The notes under the pieces: generated by a model
The model's input: only the letters and a program-made list of their open reading frames with translations
The model's database searches: none
Told to the model about the DNA's origin: nothing
Shown: one piece after another, positions 7,611 to 15,097 of the stretch
How positions within the stretch are numbered: the stretch's first letter is position 1
Layout: every line of letters begins with the position of its first letter
From: an uncultured Myxococcales bacterium
GTDB lineage: Bacteria > Myxococcota_A > Polyangia > Polyangiales > Polyangiaceae
Direction: 5' to 3'
Assembly: GCA_937949945.1 (NCBI GenBank)
Contig: CALFEQ010000053.1
Location: 1 to 27,389, forward strand
DNA length: 27,389 nucleotides
Program-made: the position numbers and the translations under genes

Positions 7611-7847
7611 ATGCAGCCCCTCCGTGCCATCGTGAAGAACGGCCGGCTCGTGCTCGACGAGCCGACGGATCTGCCCGAAGGTCAGGTCGTCACGCTTCTG
7701 CCGCTCGAGGAGCTCCTCAACCTCGCCGACGCCTTCGGCGGAGCCCATCCCGAGATCGCGTTCGCGTTCGTACCGCCGCGTCCCGCGTTCCGGGAGGCGA
7801 AGCCCGTCGACGCTGCGGCGCTCATCGCCGAGCTGCGAGCGATGTGA
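7611..7847 (+). CDS. Small antitoxin-like protein, no adjacent toxin
   Basis: The 78-residue protein starts with a beta-rich domain reading VKNGRLVLDEPTDLPEGQ (about 8-25), then a Leu/Glu stretch. The pattern 'vknGrlvLdePtdLPeGqvV' matches small antitoxin-like proteins of the AF2212/DUF104 type and similar AbrB-like domains. They usually precede a RelE/ParE or PIN toxin. Here no toxin gene adjoins it: the next gene, 24 bp away, is a convergent HIT protein, and the upstream 280 bp appear non-coding. It may be a solitary remnant, or a stand-alone small protein of another function. ATG at 7611 is preferred over longer in-frame starts because AAGAAGGG lies just upstream and the family begins there. 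The C-terminus after residue 50 is Pro/Ala-rich, where a toxin-neutralising segment would normally be. Confidence 0.7.
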   Translation: MQPLRAIVKNGRLVLDEPTDLPEGQVVTLLPLEELLNLADAFGGAHPEIAFAFVPPRPAFREAKPVDAAALIAELRAM

Positions 7848-7871
7848 CGGACGCGAGGCTCCGCGCCGCGT

Positions 7872-8282
7872 TCAGGCGAGCGCGGCGCGGATCTTCTCCG
7901 CCGTCTCGCGCATCTGCTCGTCGTCCCTGTACTTGGTCCGCGGCCAGAAGAAGCCCTTGAGCCCGTCGCCTTTCGTCCGCGGGACGACGTGGACGTGCAG
8001 GTGGTGGACGCTCTGGCTGACGACGTTGTTCATCGCCACGAACGTGCCCTGCGCGCCCATCGCCTTCGGCACGGCGCGCGCGAGCGCCTGCACGCGCTCG
8101 AAGAAGGGCCCCACGGTATCGGCGGGCAGATCGGGGAGGGTCACCACGTGCGCGCGCGGCACGACGAGGACGTGTCCGACGAACAGCGGCTTCGTGTCGA
8201 GGAACGCGACCGCGACGTCGTCGTCGTGGACGACGTGAGCGGCGAGCTTGCCCTCGACGATGTCGCAGAAGACGCACCCCAT
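7872..8282 (-). CDS. HIT family nucleotide hydrolase/transferase
   Basis: The 136-residue protein is a standard-length HIT-domain protein of the HINT/Fhit-like superfamily, cytoplasmic enzymes that hydrolyse nucleotide phosphoramidates or dinucleoside polyphosphates. It opens with CVFCDIVEG, whose CxxC (Cys3, Cys6) is the zinc-binding pair seen in many bacterial members. The histidine triad H-L-H-V-H is at residues 94, 96 and 98 within HHLHVHVVPR; the central His96 would be the nucleophile. A typical KPLFVGHVLVVPRAH strand block is at 31-45. ATG at 8282 is the family start; a longer in-frame reading upstream belongs to the neighbouring gene's other frame. It is the last gene of a three-gene minus-strand operon, 35 bp after the DUF4015 gene. 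The specific substrate cannot be assigned. Confidence 0.93.
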   Translation of the reverse strand: MGCVFCDIVEGKLAAHVVHDDDVAVAFLDTKPLFVGHVLVVPRAHVVTLPDLPADTVGPFFERVQALARAVPKAMGAQGTFVAMNNVVSQSVHHLHVHVVPRTKGDGLKGFFWPRTKYRDDEQMRETAEKIRAALA

Positions 8283-8317
8283 CGCGATCTCTCGCTGTGA
8301 GCGTCGCGCGCCGCCGC

Positions 8318-9871
8318 TCACTTCTTCGCCTGCTTGGCCTGCTTCGCCTCTTTCGCTTGCTTCGCGGCCTCGGCGCGGGCGGCGGCCTCCGCCGCCTTCT
8401 TCTTGCTCGGCCAGCCGGCCCACACCGCGCTGTACTCGCAGGCCGGGCTCCACATCAGCCAGCCGTGCCCACCCGACGCCTCGGCGTGCTTCGCCTGGGC
8501 GAGGAGATACTTCGGACCGTAGTTGGTGACGCCCGACGGGAAGGCCTGGAGCCACGTGCGGAAGATGGTCTTCGCGCCGGTCGGCTTCAGCTGCGCGATG
8601 CCCGCCTTGTTGGCGATCGCGATGATCTCCGGGTGATCGGCGGCGTTCTTGAAGCCCATGTAGTGCTTCGCGTAGTGCGACGGATAGGCCATGAGGCTGA
8701 TCGCGTCGGCTTCCGGGCCGACCGTCGCGATGTCCTGCCCGAGGCGCTCGATGTCGTCGCGCTCGCCGGTCGCCGCCACGCCGAAGAGGTCGATGGACAG
8801 GTAGACGCCCGCCGGCTTGGTCACCTCGCGCACGCGCCGGATGAAGTTGGCGATGATCTTCGAGCGCTCGCGAGGCTCCGGGAGGATCGCCACCCGCATC
8901 GGGAGGTGGACGGGGAAACGGACGTAGTCGAGCTGGATTTCGTCGGCGCCCGCCTCGATCGCCTCCTTCGCGAGCTCGATCACGTAGTCCTGTGCTTCGA
9001 CGTTCGTGGGATCGATCCAGCCGACGTGGATCGGCTTTCCCGTCGGCCTGTAGCGGAGCGAGAGCCTCTTGTCGGGCAGGTGCTTGTCCGCCCACGGATC
9101 GTGGAAGCACGGGATCCGGATGATCACGTGGATGCCGTGCCAGTGCGCGTAGCGGATGGCGCGCGCGAGATCGGGGATGTTCTTCGGGCGGTTGGCGCCG
9201 CTCTCGACGGCGATCTTCGCCTTCGATGGATAGTTGACGTAGCCGTCGTAGTCCTTGCCGTCGAGGACGATCGCGTTGAGCCCGTGGTCGGCGACCTTCT
9301 CGACGATCTCGGACCACTTGATGCTCGCGTACGAGCCGGTGACGAAGACGCCTCGCAGAATCTTGTCCTCGGGCCAGCCGAGACGCTCCTCCTTGGGATC
9401 GCGCGGGATGCGCGTGAGCGGGCGCGGGATCACGATCTTCGCGCCCGGGGTCACGTTCTTGTTCTGCTTCAGGATCGCCTTCGCGAGCTCCTCGGCACGG
9501 TAGACCTCCGTGAGCTCGAGGTACTTCTCGGCGATCGACTGCACGGTCTCGCCGCGCTGGACCTTGTGCGTGATCTTCGCCGGGATGCCTTCGGCGCTCC
9601 CGCCCTTCGGGAGCTTCGACTGGATGTACGCGAGGACCTCCTCGGGCGTCGCTTCCTTCTTCGCGGGCTTGGGAGCGACCTCGTCGTCGGCTTCGTCGTC
9701 TTCCGCGCCGGTCTCGGCCGAGGTGGTCGTCGGCGTCTCCTCGGCCGGCGCACCGTCGGGAGAGCCGTCGCGGGCGGTGACGGGGGTGGTCTTCGCCGGT
9801 GAGCACGCGATCGCGCCGACGACGAGGAGCACGAGGCCTGCGAGCGCGGGACGGAGCGCTCCGATCACCAT
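8318..9871 (-). CDS. Lipoprotein with LysM and DUF4015 glycosidase-like domain
   Basis: The protein has 517 residues. A signal peptide with lipobox-like AIAC (Cys23) is followed by a Pro/Thr/Glu/Asp-rich linker to about 75. A LysM peptidoglycan-binding domain follows at about 100-150 (THKVQRGETVQSIAEKY ... GAKIVIP). Residues about 170-485 match the putative glycosyl hydrolase domain DUF4015 (PF13200), a TIM-barrel family. Typical signatures are RGVFVTGSYAS, IVLDGKDYDGYVNY (201-214) and EIQLDYVRFP (311-320, Asp315). The C-terminal 30 residues are a Lys/Ala/Gln low-complexity tail. It presumably acts on, or docks to, a cell-wall or extracellular glycan; activity has not been assigned from sequence. 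Its ATG lies inside the last codons of the upstream esterase gene (ATGGTGA overlap, 7 bp), implying translational coupling. The two products probably work together in the periplasm or at the surface. Confidence 0.88.
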   Translation of the reverse strand: MVIGALRPALAGLVLLVVGAIACSPAKTTPVTARDGSPDGAPAEETPTTTSAETGAEDDEADDEVAPKPAKKEATPEEVLAYIQSKLPKGGSAEGIPAKITHKVQRGETVQSIAEKYLELTEVYRAEELAKAILKQNKNVTPGAKIVIPRPLTRIPRDPKEERLGWPEDKILRGVFVTGSYASIKWSEIVEKVADHGLNAIVLDGKDYDGYVNYPSKAKIAVESGANRPKNIPDLARAIRYAHWHGIHVIIRIPCFHDPWADKHLPDKRLSLRYRPTGKPIHVGWIDPTNVEAQDYVIELAKEAIEAGADEIQLDYVRFPVHLPMRVAILPEPRERSKIIANFIRRVREVTKPAGVYLSIDLFGVAATGERDDIERLGQDIATVGPEADAISLMAYPSHYAKHYMGFKNAADHPEIIAIANKAGIAQLKPTGAKTIFRTWLQAFPSGVTNYGPKYLLAQAKHAEASGGHGWLMWSPACEYSAVWAGWPSKKKAAEAAARAEAAKQAKEAKQAKQAKK

Positions 9872-11022
9872 CCCATCCGCTCCTTGATGAACGCCGTGAG
9901 CTGATCGGCCATCAGCTGATGCGTCTTCACGCTCGGGTGGAAGCCGCAGCCGAGGCCATTGGAGTGTTTCTGCTCCGGGAACTCGAGGAACTCGAGGTTG
10001 GTGTCGCCGGCCTCCTTCAGCTTCGCCACGGCAGCCTTCATGTATTGTCTCGCCTTGGTGAGGTTGTTCCGCTTCTCGGGGTAGACGTTGCTGAGCATCG
10101 GTCCGAGCGCGCAGACGAGGAACGCGTTCGGGTACGCGGCGCGGACCGTACGAACGAGCTCGTGGTAGAGGCGCACGAACTTCGCCTCGCCCGGGTCGCG
10201 CAGCGCGAAGTTGTTCGTCCCGAGATTGATGACGACGACCTGCGGCTGATACTGCGAGAAATCCCATCGCGGGCCGTCGGGGCGCCCGGGGAGCGCGTCG
10301 TCGAAGTACTCGGTCATCTCGTGGATGGTCTTGCCGGACCACGCGATCGTCGTGTGGTCGGCGCCGAGGTTGCGCGCGGTGATGGCGCCGTACGTGAGGT
10401 ACTCGTTCTGCTGGCTGTTGACGTACGTGCAGCGCGGTCCCGGCCCCTCGTTCCCATAGCCGGTGGAGATCGAGTCGCCGATCGTCTCGATGCGCCGCTC
10501 GGGCGCGGGGGGCGGCGGCAGCATCGTCCCGCCGTCGGCCTCGAAGCCGTAGAAGACGACCTCTCCGACCTTCGCTTCGGTGCGCCGGTGCAGCGACACC
10601 TCGTGGACGCCGTGGGGCAGCCCGTCGGCGAGCAGGTAGGTCGAGGCGCCCTTCGCCTTGTCGGTCTTGAGGACCTTCTTCGGCTCGCCGTCGATGACGA
10701 CCTGGAACAGGTTGTGTCCTTCGTCTTTGATGCGCGCGGAGATGCTCGTGCCCTCGAAGCGACCGACGACGTAGCTTCCGGACCACGCGCAGCGCATCCC
10801 GTCACCCGACGGCTCGGGAACCCACCGGCCGACGAACCGCGCGAGCGCCGACGCTCCGGCGTCCGTCGCCTTCGACTCCGCCGGCGTCGCGGGCGCCGCG
10901 ACCGCGTTGGGGATCAGGCTCGGCCCCGACGGGGCGTCGGGCGCCGGCGTGTCCTTGCGCGTGCACGCGAGAAGACCGAGGGCGGCCACGAGCGACGTCA
11001 CGAAGGCAGAAGCGCGCATCAT
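9865..11022 (-). CDS. SGNH/GDSL hydrolase lipoprotein, CE2 acetyl-esterase-like
   Basis: The 385-residue protein carries a signal peptide and lipobox GLLAC (Cys20), then a linker. Residues about 62-168 resemble the beta-sandwich domain that precedes the catalytic domain in carbohydrate esterase family 2. The SGNH domain follows at about 176-380. Block I is IETIGDSIS (Ser184 nucleophile), a Gly lies in the GNEG region, block III is INLGTNNF (Asn270), and the catalytic His362 sits in GCGFHPS. CE2-type enzymes remove acetyl groups from polysaccharides, with some members lacking the usual Asp partner; here Gly precedes the Phe-His instead of Asp. Acetylated extracellular or wall polysaccharide is a reasonable substrate (inference). 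It is the first gene of the operon with the LysM-DUF4015 and HIT genes. Two adjacent ATGs (11022 and 11019) could serve as start. A 17-bp hairpin lies 7 bp upstream. Confidence 0.9.
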   Translation of the reverse strand: MMRASAFVTSLVAALGLLACTRKDTPAPDAPSGPSLIPNAVAAPATPAESKATDAGASALARFVGRWVPEPSGDGMRCAWSGSYVVGRFEGTSISARIKDEGHNLFQVVIDGEPKKVLKTDKAKGASTYLLADGLPHGVHEVSLHRRTEAKVGEVVFYGFEADGGTMLPPPPAPERRIETIGDSISTGYGNEGPGPRCTYVNSQQNEYLTYGAITARNLGADHTTIAWSGKTIHEMTEYFDDALPGRPDGPRWDFSQYQPQVVVINLGTNNFALRDPGEAKFVRLYHELVRTVRAAYPNAFLVCALGPMLSNVYPEKRNNLTKARQYMKAAVAKLKEAGDTNLEFLEFPEQKHSNGLGCGFHPSVKTHQLMADQLTAFIKERMGW

Positions 11023-11399
11023 CGGCGGGTCGACTTCGAGTCGACGTTCGGGGCGCGGATACTCCCCTGGTCCAATGCGCGATCGTATCGAGGTCCGGGG
11101 CCGGTTGGAAAAATGATGCGGCCGCGCGAACGAAACACGGGGACATGAGCCTTCGATCCCTCACATGACGCCCGCAGCCGTCGAACTTCGCGGTCTTCGT
11201 CCCTCGACGCACGCGCCCGGGCGCACACGGGCAATGGATGACCTCGATCGCTCGTTCGCGACGAGCGGTCGTGGTTTTCGTCCACGTTGGGTTTCACGAC
11301 GTGTGGTAGAGGAGCGCGCGCGCTCGCGCGCCCGCCGGGTGGTCGCGACCGCAAGCAACCTTCGTTCTCGGGACCAGGGGGGCGTGGTACTGAAGCCGC
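11023..11399. promoter_or_regulatory. Divergent intergenic region with several palindromes
   Basis: This 377-bp gap lies between the divergent esterase operon and the ureohydrolase gene. GTCGACTTCGAGTCGAC at 11029-11045 is a perfect inverted repeat (7-bp arms, 3-base loop) beginning 7 bp from the esterase ATG. In its mRNA this could mask the ribosome-binding region, or it could be an operator. GAGCGCGCGCGCTC at 11312-11325 and GGTCGCGACC at 11341-11350 are perfect palindromes on the ureohydrolase side. I find no convincing -35/-10 pair and no ORF I would call a gene. Confidence 0.4.
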
Positions 11400-12455
11400 A
11401 TGTCGTCTTTCGACCCCAACGCACCTTCCGAGCCTGGCTCGGGGATCTTCGGCCTACCTCACACGGAGCAGGAGGCGCTCGTCGTGCTCGTGCCCGTGCC
11501 GTGGGAGGCGACGACCTCGTACGGCGGTGGTGCGGCGCACGGCCCCCGCGCGATCTTCGACGCGAGCATGCAGGTCGACCTCTACGACTTGGACGTCGAG
11601 CGGCCGTACCAGCACGGCATCCACATGCTCGCCTCTCCGCCGGATGTCGCGGCGTGGAACGAGGAGGCGAAGGCGGCGGCGCAGAAGGTCATCGCGCGCG
11701 GTGGGGCGCACGGTGATCCCGAGCTCCTCGCGGCGCTCGCGCGCGTGAACGAGCTCTCCGAGCGGGTCAATGCGCACGTCGAGCGCGAGGTGACGCGGCT
11801 CTTGCGTGCCGGCAAGGTCGTCGGTGTCGTCGGCGGAGATCACTCGGTCCCGTACGGCGCGCTGCGCGCGCTCGCGAGCGAGCGCAAGGCTCCGTTCGGC
11901 GTCCTCCACTTCGACGCGCACTCGGACACGCGCGAGGCGTACGAGGGGTTCACGCACTCGCACGCGTCGATCATGTACAACGTGCTCGAGCACGTCCCCG
12001 AGGTGAAGAAGCTGGTCCAGGTCGGCATCCGGGACGTCTGCGAGGCCGAGATGCGCTACTGCGAGTCGCAGGGCGAGCGCGTCCGGATCTTCTTCGATCG
12101 CGACATCGCGCGGCGGAAGCTCGAAGGCGAGCGGTTCATCGCGATCGCACGCGAGATCGCGAGCGCTCTTCCGGACGAGCTCTGGATCTCGTTCGACATC
12201 GACGGGCTCGACCCGCGGTTCTGCCCGCACACCGGCACGCCGGTCCCGGGCGGGCTCGACTTCCACGAGGCCGTCGCGATCCTCCGCGAGGTCGTCCGCG
12301 CGGGGAAGAAGATCGTCGGCTTCGACCTGAACGAGGTCGCGCCCAACCTCCGCGACGAGCAGGACGAGTGGGACGGCAACGTGGGCGCGCGCCTGCTCTA
12401 CAAGCTCGTCGGCTTCACGCTGGCGAGCCAGGGCAAGACCACGCTCCTCGGCTAG
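11400..12455 (+). CDS. Agmatinase/arginase-family ureohydrolase
   Basis: The 351-residue protein is a binuclear manganese ureohydrolase. Metal-ligand motifs are intact: GGDHS with His148, FDAHSDTR with Asp172, His174 and Asp176, and SFDIDGLDP with Asp266 and Asp268, followed by the conserved PGGL (283-286). Members cleave guanidino compounds (arginine, agmatine, guanidinobutyrate and others) to urea plus an amine. The 'agmatinase' label is the family default. The loop after the second motif (HSHASIMYNVLEH, about 186-198) would set specificity and does not let me choose among substrates. A ~50-residue insertion of helical sequence (about 80-135) precedes the GGDH strand. ATG at 11400 has only a weak GAAG upstream. 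The gene is monocistronic and convergent with the flavin monooxygenase gene. No arginine decarboxylase or polyamine gene is nearby in the window. Confidence 0.92.
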   Translation: MSSFDPNAPSEPGSGIFGLPHTEQEALVVLVPVPWEATTSYGGGAAHGPRAIFDASMQVDLYDLDVERPYQHGIHMLASPPDVAAWNEEAKAAAQKVIARGGAHGDPELLAALARVNELSERVNAHVEREVTRLLRAGKVVGVVGGDHSVPYGALRALASERKAPFGVLHFDAHSDTREAYEGFTHSHASIMYNVLEHVPEVKKLVQVGIRDVCEAEMRYCESQGERVRIFFDRDIARRKLEGERFIAIAREIASALPDELWISFDIDGLDPRFCPHTGTPVPGGLDFHEAVAILREVVRAGKKIVGFDLNEVAPNLRDEQDEWDGNVGARLLYKLVGFTLASQGKTTLLG

Positions 12456-12468
12456 CGGAGCTCGAGGA
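12441..12468. terminator. Possible shared termination region at two overlapping stop codons
   Basis: The stop codons of the two convergent genes share one palindromic CTAG at 12452-12455. TCCTCG at 12445-12450 and CGAGGA at 12463-12468 form 6-bp arms around this site. Such a stem could work on both strands, but the loop is 12 bases and there is no T-tract. Confidence 0.3.
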
Positions 12469-13930
12469 CGCCGTCATCCAGCTTCCCGTATCGGAGGCCG
12501 AGCAGGTCGAGGACGTAGTTCTGGTACAGCCTCCACGGCGCCTTCGTGCCTTGGCGCGGGATGTCCGCGAGCGATCGCTGGATGTAGCCGGAGGAGAAGT
12601 CGATGAGCGGCACGACCGGCATCTCGGCGTCGGTGAGCCGCGGGACGCAGACGCGGGCGCCCTTCGCGTCCATGTGGTTCAAGAGCCGGCAGACGTATGC
12701 GCACGCGAGGTCGGCTTTGAGCGTCCACGACGCGTTCGTGTAGCCGAGGACGAGCGCGAAGTTGGGGACGTCGCGCAGGAGCGTGCCCTTGTACAAGAGC
12801 GTCTTGCCCGGCTCGACGGGCCGGCCGTCGACCGAGAGCGTCGCGCCACCGAGCATTTGCAGGCGTAGCCCGGTCGCCGTGACGACGAGCTCCGCCTCGA
12901 GCTCCCTTCCGGATCGGAGAAGGATGCCCTTCTCGGTGAACGTCTCGATGTGATCGGTGACGACCTCGGCCTTCCCGCGCCGGATCGCCTCGAACAGGTC
13001 GGCGTCGGGCGCCACGCAGAGACGCTGGTCCCACGGCTTGTAACGCGGGGTGAAATGGGGATCGACGGCGCGGCGCGATCCCAGGTGCCTCCGCGCCCCG
13101 GCGACGATGAGCGCCTTCGCCTGCTCGGGGAAGCGGCGGCAGAAGTCGTAGAAGGCCATGCTGACGAGGATGTTCTTCCAGCGGGCGACCGTGTGCCCGG
13201 CATTCCCCGGCAGTACGCGATCGAGCAGGCGCACGAACCGGTCGACGCTCGGGAGCGCGATCACGTACGTCGGCGACCGCTGGAGCATCGTCACGTGCGC
13301 GGCGCGCTTGGCGAGCTCCGGCACGAGCGTCACGGCCGTCGCGCCGCTGCCGATCACGACGACGCGCTTGCCTTCCCACTCGATGTCGTCGGTCCATTTC
13401 TGCGGATGGACGATGCGTCCGCGGAACCGTTCGGTGCCCGGGAAGCTCGGACAGTAGCCGCTCTCGTAGTCGTAGTAGCCGCTGCAGGCGAAGAGGAAGC
13501 GGCACGTCAGCTTCGCGATCGATCCGTCCTTGCGTCGCGCCTCGACCGTCCAGAGGCCCTTCTCGCTCGACCAGCTCGCGCGCTCGACGCGGTGACCGAA
13601 GCGGACTCTTCGATCGATGCCGTGCTCGCGCGCGGTCTCGCGGACGTACTCGAGGATCGACGGGCCGTCCGCCATCGCCTTCTCGCCCTTCCACGGACGG
13701 AAGGAGTAGCCGAGCGTGTACATGTCCGAGTCGGATCGGATGCCCGGATAGCGGAACAGGTCCCACGTGCCGCCGATGGTGTCGCGCGCCTCGAGGAGCG
13801 CGAACGTCTTGTCGGGGCACTTCGTCTTCAGGTGGTATCCGGCGGCGACGCCGGACAGGCCCGCGCCGATCACGAGGACGTCGAAGTGCTCGCTGGCTTC
13901 GCCGCGTTCCGTCGAGCTCGTGGGTTCCAT
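12452..13930 (-). CDS. Flavin-containing (Baeyer-Villiger-type) monooxygenase
   Basis: The 492-residue FAD/NADPH enzyme resembles EthA-like monooxygenases. The FAD Rossmann motif is GAGLSG (22-27), followed by the GTWDLFRYPGIRSDSDMY block (54-71) typical of the family. The Baeyer-Villiger fingerprint is recognisable as FRGRIVHPQKW (169-179), ending in Thr-Asp, and the NADPH Rossmann motif is GSGATA (194-199). A VTATGL stretch follows further on. EthA-type enzymes oxidise ketones and sulfur- or nitrogen-containing compounds; the natural substrate cannot be inferred. The enzyme is probably cytoplasmic or peripheral to the membrane. ATG at 13930 has GGAG five bases upstream. The gene starts 12 bp after the propeller lipoprotein stops, so the two are likely one transcript, though there is no obvious functional link. 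Confidence 0.9.
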   Translation of the reverse strand: MEPTSSTERGEASEHFDVLVIGAGLSGVAAGYHLKTKCPDKTFALLEARDTIGGTWDLFRYPGIRSDSDMYTLGYSFRPWKGEKAMADGPSILEYVRETAREHGIDRRVRFGHRVERASWSSEKGLWTVEARRKDGSIAKLTCRFLFACSGYYDYESGYCPSFPGTERFRGRIVHPQKWTDDIEWEGKRVVVIGSGATAVTLVPELAKRAAHVTMLQRSPTYVIALPSVDRFVRLLDRVLPGNAGHTVARWKNILVSMAFYDFCRRFPEQAKALIVAGARRHLGSRRAVDPHFTPRYKPWDQRLCVAPDADLFEAIRRGKAEVVTDHIETFTEKGILLRSGRELEAELVVTATGLRLQMLGGATLSVDGRPVEPGKTLLYKGTLLRDVPNFALVLGYTNASWTLKADLACAYVCRLLNHMDAKGARVCVPRLTDAEMPVVPLIDFSSGYIQRSLADIPRQGTKAPWRLYQNYVLDLLGLRYGKLDDGVLELR

Positions 13931-13942
13931 CCGCTCCGCCGC

Positions 13943-15079
13943 CTACTTCTCCGTGCGCGCGACCTCGCCTCCGCCGTACGCCGTCCAGTAGACGTGCGTG
14001 GCGTCGACGGCCACACCGACGGGGTGATCGAGCGACGTCGCGAGATCCTCGACCGGTCCGCCGGCAGCAGGGACGCGCGATACCTTCCCGTTCGCAGCGG
14101 TGCCGCTGCCGTGCTGCGTGAAGTACACGTGCGTGCCGTCGAACGCCACGCGCATCGGGGACGCGAGCGAGTCGGCGAGCACAGTGGCGATGCCGCCGGC
14201 CTTGCCGACCTTCATGATGCGGCCGCTCTCGGTGTCCGCCCAGAACACCTCGTCCGGTCCGAGGGCGATGCCGCCGATGTCGCCGTTGTCGTTGCCGACG
14301 TAGAGGTCGACCGTCGCGTCCGCGCTCCCCTCGATGGGCCGCCGGCGCACGCCGTTCTTTCCGTTCGCGAGCGCGCCTCCTTGCGTCCAGTAGATGCCGA
14401 TCGCGTCGACGGCGATGCCTCCGACGCGGATCTGGAACGTGGCGAGCGTCGTCGGCGAGCCGCCGGCGAGCGGGACGCGCTGGAGCGCGTACGGCGTCGT
14501 GCCGACGGCCTCGTCCGAGAAGTAGACGTGCCCGGCGAAGTACGCGAGGTGGTACGGCCTGTCGAGGAGGCCCTCGATGACCCGCTCCGGGCCGCCGGCG
14601 AGCGGCGCGGCGAAGATGGCCCCGCTGCCGGCGGTGCGGTTCGACCAGACCACGTCCGGACCGACGACCAGGATGCCTCCGCCGAGCGGGTTCAGCCCGG
14701 ACGCGGCGTCGTGGGCCGACACGACGTCGCTCCCGGCGCCGTCCTTTCGGACCTTGCGCACCGTGGCCGTCGGGTCGTGCTCGAGCGTGAACCAGACGGT
14801 GTCCTCGGAGAGCGCGATCTCGAGCGGCTGGTGGAAGCCGGACGCCAGCACCTGGACGGTGCGCCTCGAGCTCGGCGCGTCCTCGGCCGACGCGTCCAGC
14901 GGCACGTCACCGGCGTCGAGACCATCGGCCGGCGAGCGCGTTCCGCCGCCGGACGCGTCTCCCGCGTCGCTCGCGCGGAGATCGGCGACGCGCAGGTCGT
15001 CGCACGAGAGCGATGCGGTCCCCGCGGCTCCGACGAGGGCAAGGACGATCCGGAACCCGAGCGAGGTCGCGCGTCGCAC
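13943..15079 (-). CDS. Beta-propeller lipoprotein (repeated xVYWT/xVYFT strands)
   Basis: The 378-residue protein has a signal peptide ending in a lipobox-like SLSC (Cys26). An Asp/Ala/Ser-rich linker runs to about 70. The rest consists of repeats of about 45 residues, with a block of type 'P-x-G-[VIL]-A-x-D-x-T-x-VYWT...G.V.RVP.AGG'. Clear examples are TVWFT, VVWSN, VYFSD, IYWTQ, VFWAD, VYFTQ and VYWTA. About six to seven blades are implied, as in NHL- or YVTN-type propellers common in myxobacterial secreted proteins. A binding or scaffold role at the cell surface is likely; no catalytic motif is seen. The start is GTG at 15079. A perfect TATAAT at 15086-15091 would initiate transcription exactly at this GTG, so the mRNA may be leaderless. 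It is followed closely by the monooxygenase gene. Confidence 0.85.
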   Translation of the reverse strand: MRRATSLGFRIVLALVGAAGTASLSCDDLRVADLRASDAGDASGGGTRSPADGLDAGDVPLDASAEDAPSSRRTVQVLASGFHQPLEIALSEDTVWFTLEHDPTATVRKVRKDGAGSDVVSAHDAASGLNPLGGGILVVGPDVVWSNRTAGSGAIFAAPLAGGPERVIEGLLDRPYHLAYFAGHVYFSDEAVGTTPYALQRVPLAGGSPTTLATFQIRVGGIAVDAIGIYWTQGGALANGKNGVRRRPIEGSADATVDLYVGNDNGDIGGIALGPDEVFWADTESGRIMKVGKAGGIATVLADSLASPMRVAFDGTHVYFTQHGSGTAANGKVSRVPAAGGPVEDLATSLDHPVGVAVDATHVYWTAYGGGEVARTEK

Positions 15080-15084
15080 CGTTC

Positions 15085-15096
15085 GATTATACGGCG
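15085..15096 (-). promoter_or_regulatory. TATAAT promoter for leaderless propeller mRNA; left arm of inverted repeat around htpG
   Basis: On the minus strand TATAAT occupies 15091 to 15086, and six bases separate it from the GTG at 15079, so +1 falls on the start codon. No Shine-Dalgarno is present. No good -35 can be seen (the region lies in the last codons of htpG). The surrounding 12-mer GATTATACGGCG (plus strand) recurs inverted as CGCCGTATAATC at 17100-17111, just outside the other end of htpG. Confidence 0.55.
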
Positions 15097-15097
15097 G

